Assembly: GCA_905160935.1 (NCBI GenBank)
Contig: CAJHZI010000208.1
Coordinates: 1,627,501 to 1,691,500, forward strand
DNA from: Enchytraeus crypticus
Lineage: Eukaryota > Annelida > Clitellata > Enchytraeida > Enchytraeidae
Reading direction: 5' to 3'
DNA length: 64,000 bases
Both the position numbers and the translations under genes were made by a program. This document shows positions 37,690-49,772 of this stretch, one piece after another. Position 1 is the stretch's first letter. Each line of letters opens with the position of its first letter. The notes beneath the pieces are model-generated. The model saw only the letters and a list, made by a program, of their open reading frames with translations, did not search any database and was not told where the DNA came from.

Positions 37690-37800
37690 TGATACTGTAG
37701 TCAATGACAGCGTCGAATACTATGGAGCCAAGTCCAAGCCGACGAGCAAAAAGTTCAAAAATGATAAAAAAATCTAAAGTATAGAAAACCAGTCTAAAGA
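37690..37800 (+). repeat. Dispersed repeat family E, copy 2
   Basis: GTCCAAGCCGACGAGCAAAAA and AAACCAGTCTAAAG align with the other family E copies; diverged. Confidence 0.6.
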
Positions 37801-39765
37801 TTGGTCTAAAAAGGAGGTTTGACATTTAACACATCTAACCCAAAATGCTCTATTTTAACAATTTCGCAGTTTGTGAACAATACTGAAATTGTTAAACTTT
37901 TATCTGAACTTTTTATATATATTCTGCTGTCACGTTTTGCAATATAATTGTTTCTGTGCGTGTTTTCTGCCAAGAATTGGTGAAGAAAAGATTATATTTG
38001 TCATTTAAGCATAGCTAAAGAATTCTTTCTGTATCACTTTATTAGATTTGCGACAAAGCCTCAGTAATAGCATAGGGAACTTTTTAAAAAAAGTAAATAG
38101 AACTGTTTTCCAGCTCAACAATTTTTGTATTATAGTACAGCTGCTTTGGAAAGTTTAACTCTTTCTCTTTTGTTCGGCTTTGAATTAATTAAGCGCTAAC
38201 AGCCGCTTGAAGAAATTTCGCACTGAGTATCTCGTCGTAATCTCATTGGAACTACATCTGGAACTCGTAGTTCACATACCATCTGGACTTTATTCGATAA
38301 GGCGATACTTGTAGATGACTTGAAGCGATTGTGAAGTTATTTGCACTCTGAAGCCGAAGATTGTTTTTGTCTGAATTTTTCTTGATTATTTGTCGTCGAA
38401 GCTGACCGTTGAGTGCGAGACACTAAATCTACAGCAACTGACCAATGTGAGCGCGTATTACAGAGTTAAGAATAGAAACAGTAGTTTACTCTTTTAAGTT
38501 AATTTTTCTAATTTCTTTGCGGCTCCTTAATCTAGTGCCAAATTATGTCGAAATAGCAGACCAAAAGACTTCAATTACTTTTATGTTCAAATGATTAGAA
38601 ACTAAAATAAATCATGGTTTGAAATTATTTGGTATGCAAAGCAAAAGCAGCTTTTAAGTTACAAATTTTTTGCGCAGACTCGGTACAGTATATATTTGAA
38701 CAAATTGACTGAACGGTTTTATAATAGATTTATCTAAGAAAAGAATGTCACGGGTTTGACGCTCATTTCCACGTTATACGACAAGCCATTCGGCATAACA
38801 ATAGTGAAAAAGAGGCGTTAAACTAACCTTTTTATGTAGTATATATAAAATGGCAAGTTGAGTGAGAAACAGAATTGAATACCACAAATTTACATCTAAA
38901 TTGATGACCTTGGTTCCTCTGCGGGTTAAGAAAGCTTTTCACCCTGACGCACTGTCAGATATACTCTAAGCTCTGTTAATGACAGAAATGGACGTGCTTT
39001 GGTCTCACAATGAATTCTTATGAGAGAAAAGTAACCTTCGTTATTCGATGATCTGGAATGTTGTATTAACGGGAGGCTTATTTTAAGAATATAGCCACTC
39101 TCTGGTTCATTCAACTCCTGTACACAAAGCTTTAATTATTCTAGTATTTTTCTTTTGGTTTAATAATAACAATTTTATATGTATCAGCGAAGTAAGTTCA
39201 CTGGATTAACCATGTACCTAGTTTCGATAATATCAGACAATAAACTATTTTGTCAGTATACGATTTCAACTCAATTATGGAAAACGAGCAGTATAGGAAA
39301 GATGAATCAAATTAAGTGTTAGGTGTACCTTAATGTTCTAACTTAGATTAATAACTTTAATTACTAAATCAATTAAGGCTATAATAATTATTTTTGTTTT
39401 ATATTTTAAGCATTAAGATCGAGAAATTATTAAAATGTAAATTTTAGTTATATTTAAGAGGATGAACTAATTAAAGAAACAACATCTAACAAGATCTACT
39501 TTGCGATGTTTCATAAGCGTTGGACTTCTTGAAGATTTTAAATGTAACTTGCGTATTGCTGGTCCAGTTAATTATAGACTCCAAGGTGTCGACCAAAGAA
39601 TTAAATACAAGCTCATGATTCAGAGACCCATCCCGCCATATTACCTGATCATATTTTAGCATTGTATATACGACCACACATCAATATTAATTCAGCCTCA
39701 GCAGAGTTTGAATACAAGTTTGGACACTTACACCCAAAATATAAAACATTTATGCAATAGATAAT
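37801..39765. other. Gene-free stretch
   Basis: AT-rich, no recognised repeat or coding signal. Confidence 0.45.
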
Positions 39766-39767
39766 CA

Positions 39768-39855
39768 CGATGTGCGGTGTTCAAATCCTGGGCTCGCCCG
39801 TTACTGGCTTCGCTTTCGAGTGAGGAAACTGGCGTTAACTTTAGCTTTACTAGCA
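39768..39855 (+). repeat. tRNA-derived SINE, family A, 5' truncated
   Basis: Plus-strand copy starting at the B box (GTGTTCAAATCCTGGGCTCG) and ending TGAGGAAACTGGCGTTAAC. Confidence 0.75.
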
Positions 39856-40159
39856 TTCAAACTATCCCATTAAATTAATGATATATAAAAAGTGACTAAA
39901 GGCCATGAGCTGTATTCTACTAAGTGAAATGGTTGTCGAATCATAATACGATGTTTTAAAATATTAAATCCTTTTGCTTGGATTTTAAATGTACTTATAT
40001 ACTGATGTCGTTTATTAAAGAAGAATTCACTCGTACATAAATTTACAGTTGATAACTTTAGGTCGGCCACCTTATTAGTATCATTTTCATTTTGGTGATT
40101 TTGTAGATGATAAAAATAGCTAAAAGGATATAAAAAATAGAAATAAAGATACCAACGTC

Positions 40160-40327
40160 AGAAAAGGCATTCGGTTGAGCGTCTAGGCTCCAGAAATTGT
40201 TACAAAAATTTAAACGAATGGAAAAGTCGCAAATAGGGGATTGACTGATGATATGATTAATGACAGAGAGGATTTGAGACAGTCTATTCGTCTCCCAACC
40301 CTAGTTAAACTGGGATTCAAGGGACGA
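40160..40327 (-). repeat. Dispersed repeat family F, copy 4
   Basis: Inverted copy: AACGTCAGAAAAGGCATTCG, GGGGATTGACTGATGATA and CCCTAGTTAAACTGGGATT are complements of copy 5. A (GAT)n array follows at its end. Confidence 0.75.
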
Positions 40328-40368
40328 TGATTATGACGATGATGATGATGATGATGATGATAATGATA

Positions 40369-40413
<45 letters not shown>

Positions 40414-40416
40414 CTA

Positions 40417-40500
<84 letters not shown>

Positions 40501-40504
40501 TAGA
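40328..40504. repeat. (GAT)n trinucleotide array
   Basis: About 55 GAT units with few interruptions. It reads polyserine on the minus strand and is best explained as the expanded tail of repeat F, not a gene. Confidence 0.95.
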
Positions 40505-40617
40505 TGATAAAAATGATTTTGAAATATGAAATGGTAATATATTATTCATTAAGCATATGTTTTTTACCAAAATCTATTATCAGAGAATTTTCTGCAGTAC
40601 ATATAACTACAAAAATA

Positions 40618-40745
40618 ATAGTAATAAAGGTTTAATGTCTTTTTCCTCATTTTTATGATGTCAGGGATGCCCAATATTCATGCAAAACGATCTGAAAAAA
40701 CATGCGCTGAAAAGAAACAAAAAGACCCTAAACTGTGCCGGTCCT
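40618..40745 (-). repeat. Retroposon-like repeat family B
   Basis: AATAAAGGTTTAATGTC, TTTCCTCATTTTTATGATG and CATGCGCTGAAAAGAAACA are complementary to the copy at 8150-8400. Confidence 0.65.
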
Positions 40746-41004
40746 ATAGTAGACTCTGTATGGTATACGACTGAAGAGCAACAAAGTGCTCTAACCAGAC
40801 TTTGGAGAAGTAACCAATGTTATACATGTATAATTGTATATGAATCTAGGATTAAAAGATTCATTGCAAACAGAGGGGCAGAGAGTTTCAATAGGAACAA
40901 CAGACGTTTAGGAGAAAATCTACTCAATGACGATTTCTACGATTGTTGAGAAATTTGCTCTAAGACGAATAAAGCCTATATGTATCGCTTGGATGACCAA
41001 ATGG

Positions 41005-41090
41005 ATAAAACACTTTGCCTTCGAAGCAGGAGGACATCGGATCGAATCTCAGTCGGAACGCATTTGAGAGTATTGCTTGTGATACGGAAG
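41005..41090 (+). repeat. tRNA-like SINE remnant
   Basis: CCTTCGAAGCAGGAGGACAT followed by the B-box-like GGATCGAATCTC; weak. Confidence 0.35.
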
Positions 41091-41137
41091 TAGACCTTAA
41101 TTTTACAGCTATATGCCTACTACAATTATATATATTG

Positions 41138-41209
41138 TTAAGAAATCAGATGCTAGAAAACTTAAATTCGCTTTAACGAATTTAGGTTTTCTAGGTTCTG
41201 ATTTCTTAT
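41138..41209 (+). other. Near-perfect 72-nt hairpin
   Basis: Arms of 33 nt (41138-41170 and 41177-41209) around a 6-nt loop CTTTAA. 29 of 33 positions pair by Watson-Crick and one more by G-U. The size and pairing resemble a pre-miRNA, but a small palindromic element is equally possible. No known miRNA was recognised. Confidence 0.7.
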
Positions 41210-41659
41210 GATATTTCATATATAGATATATAATGCTTATTTGCGAAAGCTAGGTAACTGACGAATTCTTATATCGGACTATTTCTGATTAAACTTTTCT
41301 CTTTTTTGCCCAGTGCAATGTATTTTCACCCAATTTCAAACTTTATTAGGACAGTAAACTCTCTTATCTCGCTTAATATCAGGCAAAACCTCCCGTTGCT
41401 TTACTCATTTCTTTGTATATCCCCAAACATCGGCGTCATTATCTCAAATAACGAGACTGCAGAGGTGTCCAATCCGAGCAAATTGGCTGCTTATATCTTT
41501 TCTCAGGTAATTCTCACTGGATTTTCTACTTCTTTTAGCCGAATACTAAAGTTGCGGTGCGCCACTTCCTGCTGTACTAATAGTATCCACAACTCTAGTC
41601 TTCTGAAGAACTTAGAAGAATTTAAAGAACTGAAGAACTTTGATTATTATACACAAGAG

Positions 41660-43400
41660 TTCTAGGAGTTATTTAGACTTTCAATCTCTTCACTGTGTCA
41701 CATTAATATTAGTTCAGTGACCTGTCGTACTAATAAAAGGAACTTCTTTAATTTAAGCAATATCAAAGATTTTCAATTAAATTCACTAGGAGACATTTCT
41801 AATTAAGAAAGCATTCTACACTGCTTTAGAAAAACATCGAGGAGGTATAGAATTTATCTTAGGGCAATGGCGTTCTGAGTCTTTGCTGGAGAAAACTAAT
41901 TATGTGAACTATAGCTTGAACTCCAGAGTCTTAAACTGCGCTTAATTAAGAAATAATTAATTACGAAACACAGGTGAATAGTATGTTTTATATTGTATTC
42001 TGGTAAGCATTTTGGAAAATAAAATAAATGATAGAGGGGAACAGCCATTCAGAATGATAGAGTGGGACACGCTCTATATTATGTTTAAGAGTTTATACAA
42101 ACATTAGGTCTATTGAAAATTAAGCAATTTTAGTTACTTAAGTGATACCAAATAAGTAGCGTTTTTCTGCTTTTTCATTAATTTTTGCAAGGAAAATCGG
42201 CAAACGAATCTATACTACGATGCAACTGAACTAAGTACTAAACTCATGAAAGTTTTTGATTAACTTTTTAGTCAATAATACAATCTACTGTAATTTTATT
42301 TCATCCTACATTCGTCACTAGACGGGACACTGCCATTTATTAATTGTGCCGCATTCAAGAATCTAGCAGCCTACCTTTGGATAGATAGAAACTACAGAGA
42401 AAGAGAGAGATAGAGAAAGACAAAGAGAGAGAGAGAGAGAGAAGAAAGACACAGTGAGAGAGTAAGAGAAAATTTAAGAAATTAAGATCGCAAGAAAAGA
42501 AAGAAATACAGGGAGAAAGGGTAAGAGAGAATTAGACAAATATACAGTATAATCATTTATTCAAAGAGAAACGCAACCAATAGCTATTAAGATTGCTGGA
42601 CTTGAACACTGAAAGTACACTAGGATCACTGTAGTTTAGCAAAGCATCTTTTGATAAGTTTAAAGTCTCTAAGTTTACATATGGATATTATTCAAAACGA
42701 TGCGGCATGAATTCGAAGCAGTCGCTAAGGTTTATCAAGCAGGTGTGCTATCCACTGGTATACATCATTATAATTTATCATAAAACTTGTCCTTCGAACC
42801 CATTTTATCTTGTAATCTCCGAAATGGAAATGTCATAATAAAACGGAAATAAAACGACTATATAATTTATTTACCTGGGGGTGGATTTATGTTACTTTGT
42901 CAGCAAAGCTGTAAAACTGCAAGATTTTCAATAAGAAAACAATAGCCTTCAAGCATACTTCGAGTAATTTCCATTTTAAGAGAATCTCCTCCGCCGTAGT
43001 AACTGTATCATAAATCATTTGCAGCGTGAAAGCTTAAATCTTCTTTCACACCATTATGTTAAACTTCTCCATTATGTGTTACTGCCTTAAATTCTTGAAG
43101 CACAAAGGCGCCTGCGAAACATGCTTTCAAAGTAAAATGAAATGGTAGCAACAAGAACATTGAATAAGTTTTCACGAAGTAACCTTCATACAATGGCATC
43201 TTTAGGAAATTTTAGGCATTTTTATAATTAACAAATACTAAGTCCTTATGTGTAGCCCTTGCATATGAAGCGGGTACCTATCCGTTGAATGTTAAAATAA
43301 ATTATTTACAATTAAATTCACCATCTACATTATATATAAAAACAAACCAAAAACCAAAATTTCTGATTCATCTCCTTTAATCGCTCCTATTTAGTAGAAC
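41660..43400. other. Gene-free stretch
   Basis: Holds a GA-rich tract at 42398-42480 and a tRNA-like fragment at 42715-42760; otherwise nothing was recognised. Confidence 0.45.
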
Positions 43401-43413
43401 AAAAAGTAATCCA

Positions 43414-43414
<1 letters not shown>

Positions 43415-43471
<57 letters not shown>
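43415..43471. repeat. (TA)n microsatellite
   Basis: Pure TA run of about 57 bp. Confidence 0.95.
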
Positions 43472-43474
<3 letters not shown>

Positions 43475-43544
43475 AAGTAAAGTAAACACGCATTATAGTG
43501 AATAATCAACTATGTTTTTATCTATCACTTTCAAAAACCACATG

Positions 43545-43712
43545 TTTAATTCGTTAGGCAATTTATTTTCCGTATAACCAGTCCAGTGAATGTCCGAGAT
43601 TTTACTCTCAGATCAGCGCGACCGGGATTCGAACTCACGAGGATTCAAATCACCTTAGGATTTGTCATTTAAAACTTCATGACGTTATCCCTACGCTATT
43701 TAGACATTCTAT
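43545..43712 (-). repeat. tRNA-derived SINE, family C
   Basis: The minus strand carries an A-box-like TAGCGTAGGGATAACGTCAT, a long variable region, and the B box GAGTTCGAATCCCGG, then CGCGCTGATCTGAGAGTAAA. It matches the plus-strand copies at 58432 and 63905. Confidence 0.8.
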
Positions 43713-43759
43713 ATACAGTATATATACAAGTATAATTATATAGGATTTGCTTCTAAATG

Positions 43760-44043
43760 TCATCACCATCATCTTTCATTTAATCCCAGTTTAACTAGGG
43801 TCACGATACAAATAAATCTTCACTCCTATCTATCTTATACCCTATCATCAGTCAATCACCTATAATCTTTTCTGTTCGTTTTATACAATTGTGTAGCAAA
43901 TTTCTGAATTCTAGGCACTCACCAACCGAATTGCCTTTCTGACTTCAGTTTGTATCTTAGTGCTCTAATCCCCATCTACAACACGTGCAGTCACCGGTAG
44001 GTCTATTCTTCAAACAATCCCTACAGCACACGGGGAAATATGT
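43760..44043 (+). repeat. Dispersed repeat family F, copy 5 (longest)
   Basis: Starts with CATCACCATCATC, then CCCAGTTTAACTAGGGTCAC, GTCAATCACCTATAATC, CACTCACCAACCGAATTGCC and ACACGGGGAAATATG. It aligns over its length with copy 1. Confidence 0.8.
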
Positions 44044-44245
44044 TTATGCATGTAAATGTAAAATTACATTGCTTAAAATTATTTAAAATATGCTTCAAAA
44101 TCCCTAATTATTTGTAAACAATGAAAATGACAAGGTATGTAAAATGATCAAGCTGTAGAGTTGAAAAAATGGAATCATAAAAGTCATGATCCTAACCTGT
44201 TAAGTGGAATGGCTCTCAAAGCTTCTTTAAAAGTTTCTGAAAGGT

Positions 44246-44248
<3 letters not shown>

Positions 44249-44321
<73 letters not shown>
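44249..44321. repeat. (TA)n microsatellite
   Basis: TA run of about 73 bp with a single interruption; the IYIYIY frame through it is spurious. Confidence 0.95.
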
Positions 44322-44325
<4 letters not shown>

Positions 44326-44707
44326 TTAGGATTTTGATTGGTGCAAAATTGAAGATAGAATAGTAGGCCTTTCTGTTTAACAATGACCTCAGAGAAAAGA
44401 TCTGACGCAGCAACAATTAAATATTTGCTTCCATCAACATTAATAATGTTGCTCGTTATTATCTTAGCTTTGTGTTTCTTCGCAAGCAACTATTTGAAGC
44501 AGATTTTCATTTCACCGTATATTTTTTTATTATTTCGGCGTAAATGCGATACTTTTTGACATCATAAGCAACTAGAACAAAGGCTTCATATACGTTTTTT
44601 AAAATAAATTTACAATTATATATTTTACAAACAGTGTGCACGAAATATAAATCAAAGTATACATTCATCTGGCATTAGAGGCTCTTATAAGTTAGGTTTC
44701 CTAAGAT

Positions 44708-44796
44708 TATAAGATACAGAGTTCAAATATAGTCTCACCTGTCACTGTATCGCTTTCGAGACACACAACGTAGACATTAAACTGAGTTTTAAGCTC
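44708..44796 (+). repeat. Family A-like SINE remnant
   Basis: B-box-like GAGTTCAAATATAGTCTC followed by CCTGTCACTGTATCGCTTTC and GACATTAAACTGAG, which parallels the family A order. Confidence 0.5.
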
Positions 44797-44823
44797 CGCG
44801 TTTTTGCATCAGCAATATATCGC

Positions 44824-44826
<3 letters not shown>

Positions 44827-44866
<40 letters not shown>
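44827..44866. repeat. (TA)n microsatellite
   Basis: Pure TA run of about 40 bp. Confidence 0.95.
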
Positions 44867-44868
<2 letters not shown>

Positions 44869-45804
44869 TGCTCAAGCACTTTATATTACAAAAATGCTGA
44901 AGATGTGAAATTCGGACATTAGAAAAAGGAAGTAGCAGGAAATTTACCGAATATTTTATGCGATGTCCATCAGTACTTTAAAAAGATTTTATTTATCCGG
45001 GCTTATTCTTTCTTATATTCCTTAGAAAATATAAAAGAGACCTAAATATAATGTGATGAACAAAATAACATCACTACTTTAAAAAACTGTATTGCTAATG
45101 AGTGATAAATTACTCTTAGTAGAATTATTTGTTAGCAACTTCAAATAGCCATGGTACATTAAGAGAATATCGTTATTTTCCTGCCAGGGAGATATCAGAA
45201 TCTTCTTAAATTATAAACATTTACAATGCCAAAAATATGGCAAATACGTTTTGAATAAAATTAAAGAAAAATAAAATGCAAAACAGTAATAGAGCTAATA
45301 AAAGTAATTTTAAAATATGGTTTAAACCTAATCATGTAAGTTTTGGTTCTATAAATAAGCAGAAAAGGTCACAGACTTATTTATGATTTAGATTTACCGC
45401 TGGAAATCTCAGTATAGAAATATATCTATTATTGTAACTATAATTTCAGCTAGAAGAGCATAAACAGTCTTTCAAGTTCTCACCTTTAGCGTGCAGAATC
45501 CTAGCTAGATTGAAGCTTCTTCTGCAGCTAAATGTTTCCGATATGAACTACTTTTTAAGCTATTGTCAAACAATACTCTCACAGCTAACAACTACTTTAA
45601 TCTCTTTAGACGGATAAGAGTGACGAAGGGTAGGATACAGCACACTTATACGCCGCGATGCCGACACGCTAGGTCTACTCTTAGAGCAAGTCTTTCTCTG
45701 CTGCATCTGTCTCTGCTGCAACTAGTAACGTTCTCCTGACAAAAGCCAAAGCCTAATTGTGAATTAGTTTTGAGAGTCAACGACTTATAGTCTAGTTTAA
45801 AGCG

Positions 45805-45864
45805 TTCATATGATAGTCATAGATTTAATATAGTTCATATGATAGTCATAGATTTAATATAGTT
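45805..45864 (+). repeat. 29-bp tandem duplication
   Basis: TTCATATGATAGTCATAG plus ATTTAATATAG is present twice with no difference visible. Confidence 0.9.
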
Positions 45865-45954
45865 TAGCATTTAGCGTGAAAAACAAAAACATAAAATAAT
45901 TGAGCATTTCTTTTAAATACCAAGATTTAAACTATTCTTGCATTTTGGGGAGGG

Positions 45955-46235
45955 GATATGGCGTAACTGTTAGGGTGTTCGCCTCGGATACAAGTGGCCT
46001 GGGTTCAAAGCCCAAGTCAGTTAAGCAATGACGGATATCTCATTGGGCCCATGGACGATTAATCTTGTATCGGAGCTTGCTGCCGATTGGCACTATCAAT
46101 AGCAAAGATATGATTAACCATGGAAAGTATTAATAGTAACCTGCCAGAAACATGTAAAGGGGTCTCGAAGACCGGACACCGGACATGACACCACTATAGA
46201 AATTGTTGGAGGTTATTATTATTATATTATATTAT
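45955..46235 (+). repeat. tRNA-derived SINE, family D
   Basis: The head reads TGGCGTAACTGTTAGGGTG (A box) and, 40 nt on, CTGGGTTCAAAGCCCAAG (B box, an intact T-arm-like stem). About 190 bp of unrelated body follows and ends in a (TTA)n-like tail. Only one copy is in the window. Confidence 0.7.
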
Positions 46236-46239
46236 TTTT

Positions 46240-47110
46240 TGAAAATCACAGATTTAATGTAGTGTGTCAATTGTTTGAGAGTCTAAAATTTAGTCGGTTC
46301 TTCTGTAGAATAGACTACTTCGCAACTGCTTCGGCAGCTTTTTTAGCTAAAGCTTAGACTTGCATACGTCTACAACAAAATTTACAAATAAGAAATGAAG
46401 TGTAGCATGATACGTATTTTAAGAATCTTTCAGGAATGTGTTCTATTTCTTCGAGATTCTATAATCTTCATTTTAACTCTTTATTTGACCAAATATTAAC
46501 ATTTTATTGTAACCGTCGAAGCATGTATGAAATATTCGAATTTGATTGTAAACAGTGAAACTGTTACAGTGCTTTATTGGTGCTAGCAGAATGCTATTGT
46601 TCAGTATATTGCAGATAAACAGTAGAACCATAGCATTTCTCCGAACTTTATTGGATTGCGTGAGATGAGTATGGTGTAACTTCAGTGGAGAGACGAAACA
46701 TACACACAATTTTGAATTTAGGCTATACTATTCTTGACATAGAAGGCCATTATCTACGATACAAACCAAACACATAGTCTAAATTTAGTGTCGGATGTGG
46801 CTTTGAGACTGTTTTTAGAAATGATCCCCTCCAATAAACAATATCAACAAAAACAATAGTATCGCTAAAGTTTATGACAACAGCGAAGACTAAGAAAAAC
46901 AATTCTACCAGACCAAGAGAGCAAAAATGTAAAGAGTATTTGCAGAAGCACGTCTAAATCACTCGGCAAACAAGCTCAAGGCAAAGGAACTAAAACTTTT
47001 GTCATTATTACCTATTTCGATCATCATCTATATTAACCTTAGCTTTACCAGTTTTACTACATGTGCGTTTAAAAGGTGTTCTATTCTTCAGTGTCCCAGA
47101 CGCAACAAGT
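46240..47110. other. Gene-free stretch
   Basis: Short frames only (for example 46709-46473, minus) with no known motif. Confidence 0.45.
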
Positions 47111-47114
47111 GTAG

Positions 47115-47191
<77 letters not shown>

Positions 47192-47255
47192 TATCTATAA
47201 GTAAATTTATATATATATATATTTATTTATTTATTTATATATATTTATATATAGG
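47115..47255. repeat. (TA)n microsatellite with TTTA-rich end
   Basis: About 75 bp of TA, then a second TA run with TTTA repeats to 47255. Confidence 0.93.
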
Positions 47256-48055
47256 TAATATAGCGTTTATATACATGTACATTAAGACGTGCAACATATA
47301 GAAAGCTTTGTTTTGGTTGTGAATAATCAGGTTAATCCCTTAGCGTGTAATCAAGTAATACTACATGTATATAATAATGAAGAGGTTTTGCTACAATTAC
47401 GCCACAGCAATTACAGCAGTAGACACGCCTCAGAATTCAGATGAATTAGGAGAGACAAATGAAAAAGGCCGCGGTTAACTAGGGTTAAAATGCCTGGGGA
47501 TTCAAAAATTTGCAAATGATTAGATCGCTGTACGTTTTGCAGAGGGAGCATTGGGTAGGTAATTTTATTCAAATAAATGGATTTTAAAGAAATCGGAGCA
47601 GTCCGTTACAAGCTGCATTTGCTAAATTTGGATTGAGCTACAAACAGAAGTAGATCTAAACTTGGACTGATGTTCTAACGATTTTTTTAAACTTAATAAT
47701 AGTGCATTTTAAAACTATTCATCTAGTCAGTGCTGTGCTAGACTTTATATTCAAAGTCGCATTTATTTGATGATGATTTTATTTACAAAATCGATTTATT
47801 TTTCATTATACCTTCACTCTCAATATACGGTTCACCTCATTGTGCTTTGATACAAAATGTTGAATTTGTAAAATATATTATAAAATAATATTTTAGTTTC
47901 ATGAAAGTAATGGAAGGCTTACAAATTCAAGTAAACTACATGTAGCTTTTTTAAACCTAGTAAGGTACTTTTAAAAATCCTTACTGCACAAAAATTGAAT
48001 GCTAATTAACTAAAGTCTCGAAGATTCTTTAATTATATTATTTAACAACTTAATA

Positions 48056-48182
48056 ATTAGAGTGCTACTGTCATCAATGACAAAATCGAGCACAGTTGAG
48101 GCAAATCCAAGCCGATGCGCAAATGGTTGGTCCAAAAATGGTTCAAATTCCAAAATCCAAAAACTCAGTCCAAAGATTTTTA
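48056..48182 (+). repeat. Dispersed repeat family E, copy 3
   Basis: TTAGAGTGCTACTGTCATCA, AATCGAGCACAGTTGAGGC and CAAATTCCAAAATCCAAAAAC match copies 1 and 4. Confidence 0.75.
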
Positions 48183-48189
48183 GGATTTT

Positions 48190-49400
48190 GGATTAAATCA
48201 GTAAAGATACAAGACACGTAGAAAGAATCTGTAGGACAATTATAGTGAATATTACTCTCTCATATTCTAACATGTTTGCAGAATAACTAATTTACTCTTA
48301 CAAGCTTTTGGCACGCACCTAATGCAATAAGACAGTAATTTAGGTGCGAAAATATTAATGAATAATATAACGTTAGCAGACAGTTTCTGGGTATCTTTTA
48401 TTTAAACTTGCTTAAAATATTCATTGCTTTAGCCCCTTAGGCGATATAAAATGAATGTGATAATTAAATAAATATGACTATGTGATAATTGCAGAATTAT
48501 TTTCTAGAGGTGCTAAAAATCTAGCTCAATGCTAGGTTATTTTTAAAAATAAACTATCTTTTTAATAGTTAAATATAAATATACAATTTATTATTTAATT
48601 GACTAGTCAGTCGAAGTTATTGTACACTGCAATATTTTGGAGGGAGGGAAGGAGGGAGAATGGTTGAGAGTGAGGCAGAAAAAACAGAAAGGGAATCATA
48701 TGCCAATCTTCCTGATCACGTAAGCTGTTATTTTTAATTCAAAGGTTTCCCGAGCGATTAAAATGTATGCAAGTTAGTGGTCAGATAACTGTAATGAAAG
48801 GAAAATTAGACAAAGGAAACGAAATGAAAGAGAACTAGACAATACATTCAAAATGAATGGAGAATTTGCTTTGATTAGAATTCGGCCGTCATTTCGGCGA
48901 ATCAGCTGGAATTAATTTGGCCTTAGAAATCTCCTTTTAAGCTTAGTATCAGAGGAACGCCATGGACAAAGTACACATAAACATTGAAGTTGTTTTGTCC
49001 CCTTACAAGTTAAGCCTAAAGCATTGAGATTTTCATTCTATATTATATCGTAAAACGTACGAGTGCACATTTATAATCTTTCATCATAGGTAGTTTGAAA
49101 AATAAAACACATGAAAATTTGTTAAGTGGAAGATTCAATCTAGTAAAACTGTTGGCCGTGTCACTTACAGCCATAGAGAGAAAGTGAAATGTATTTGTAG
49201 ATATATGCGAGTGTATGTGCACACGCATTTCAGTGCAAGTCATGTGGGTGAATTTAATTTCAAAATGCTGCAAAGAAATGATAGAGAGCTTCTTCTATTC
49301 AAACTTCCACACACTGCCTCGACTACACACAGGGTTGAGCGCAAGTGTTAGGTTACTGGTGTCATTTGATGTCACGTTGTCTTACAGCATTGTGGCAGTT
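48190..49400. other. Gene-free stretch
   Basis: A short G-rich patch (GGAGGGAGGGAAGGAGGGAG) lies at 48639-48658; otherwise unremarkable. Confidence 0.45.
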
Positions 49401-49414
49401 AGAAAGTTGCCGGT

Positions 49415-49772
49415 GATTGAAGTGCCAGTGCTTGAAGTGCCGGTTCATGAAGTCATGAAGTGCCGGTTCATGAAGTGCCGGTGCATGAAGTGCCGGTGTA
49501 TGAAGTGCCGGTGCATGAAATGCATGTGCATGAAATACCGGTGCATGAAATGCCGGTGCATGAAATGCCGGTGTATCAAGTGTCGGTGCATGAAGTGCCG
49601 TTACATGAAGTGCCTGTGTATGAAGTGCATGTGCATGAAGTGCCTGTATAAGAAGTGCATGTGCATGAAGTGCCGGTGCATGGAGTGCCGGTGATTGAAA
49701 TGCATCTCTACGAAGTACCGGTGCTTGAAATGCCGATGGAAAGGGTGCCATTATATAGGGTACATGTGTATG
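49415..49772 (+). repeat. 15-bp minisatellite, about 22 copies
   Basis: Unit close to GAAGTGCCGGTGCAT. As 15 bp is five codons and the unit has no stop, it is open in several frames: MKCRC and HEVPV on the plus strand, HAPAL on the minus. The HEVPV frame runs from about 49415 to 49864 with one stop (49649-49651). No independent sign of a gene was seen. Confidence 0.93.

Noticed and set aside
40331-40570. Polyserine frame on the minus strand
   Set aside because: Translation of the (GAT)n array; no flanking coding sequence.
41306-41665. 119-codon plus-strand frame
   Set aside because: No methionine-proximal signal, no known motif, AT-rich composition like its surroundings and no splice partner seen.
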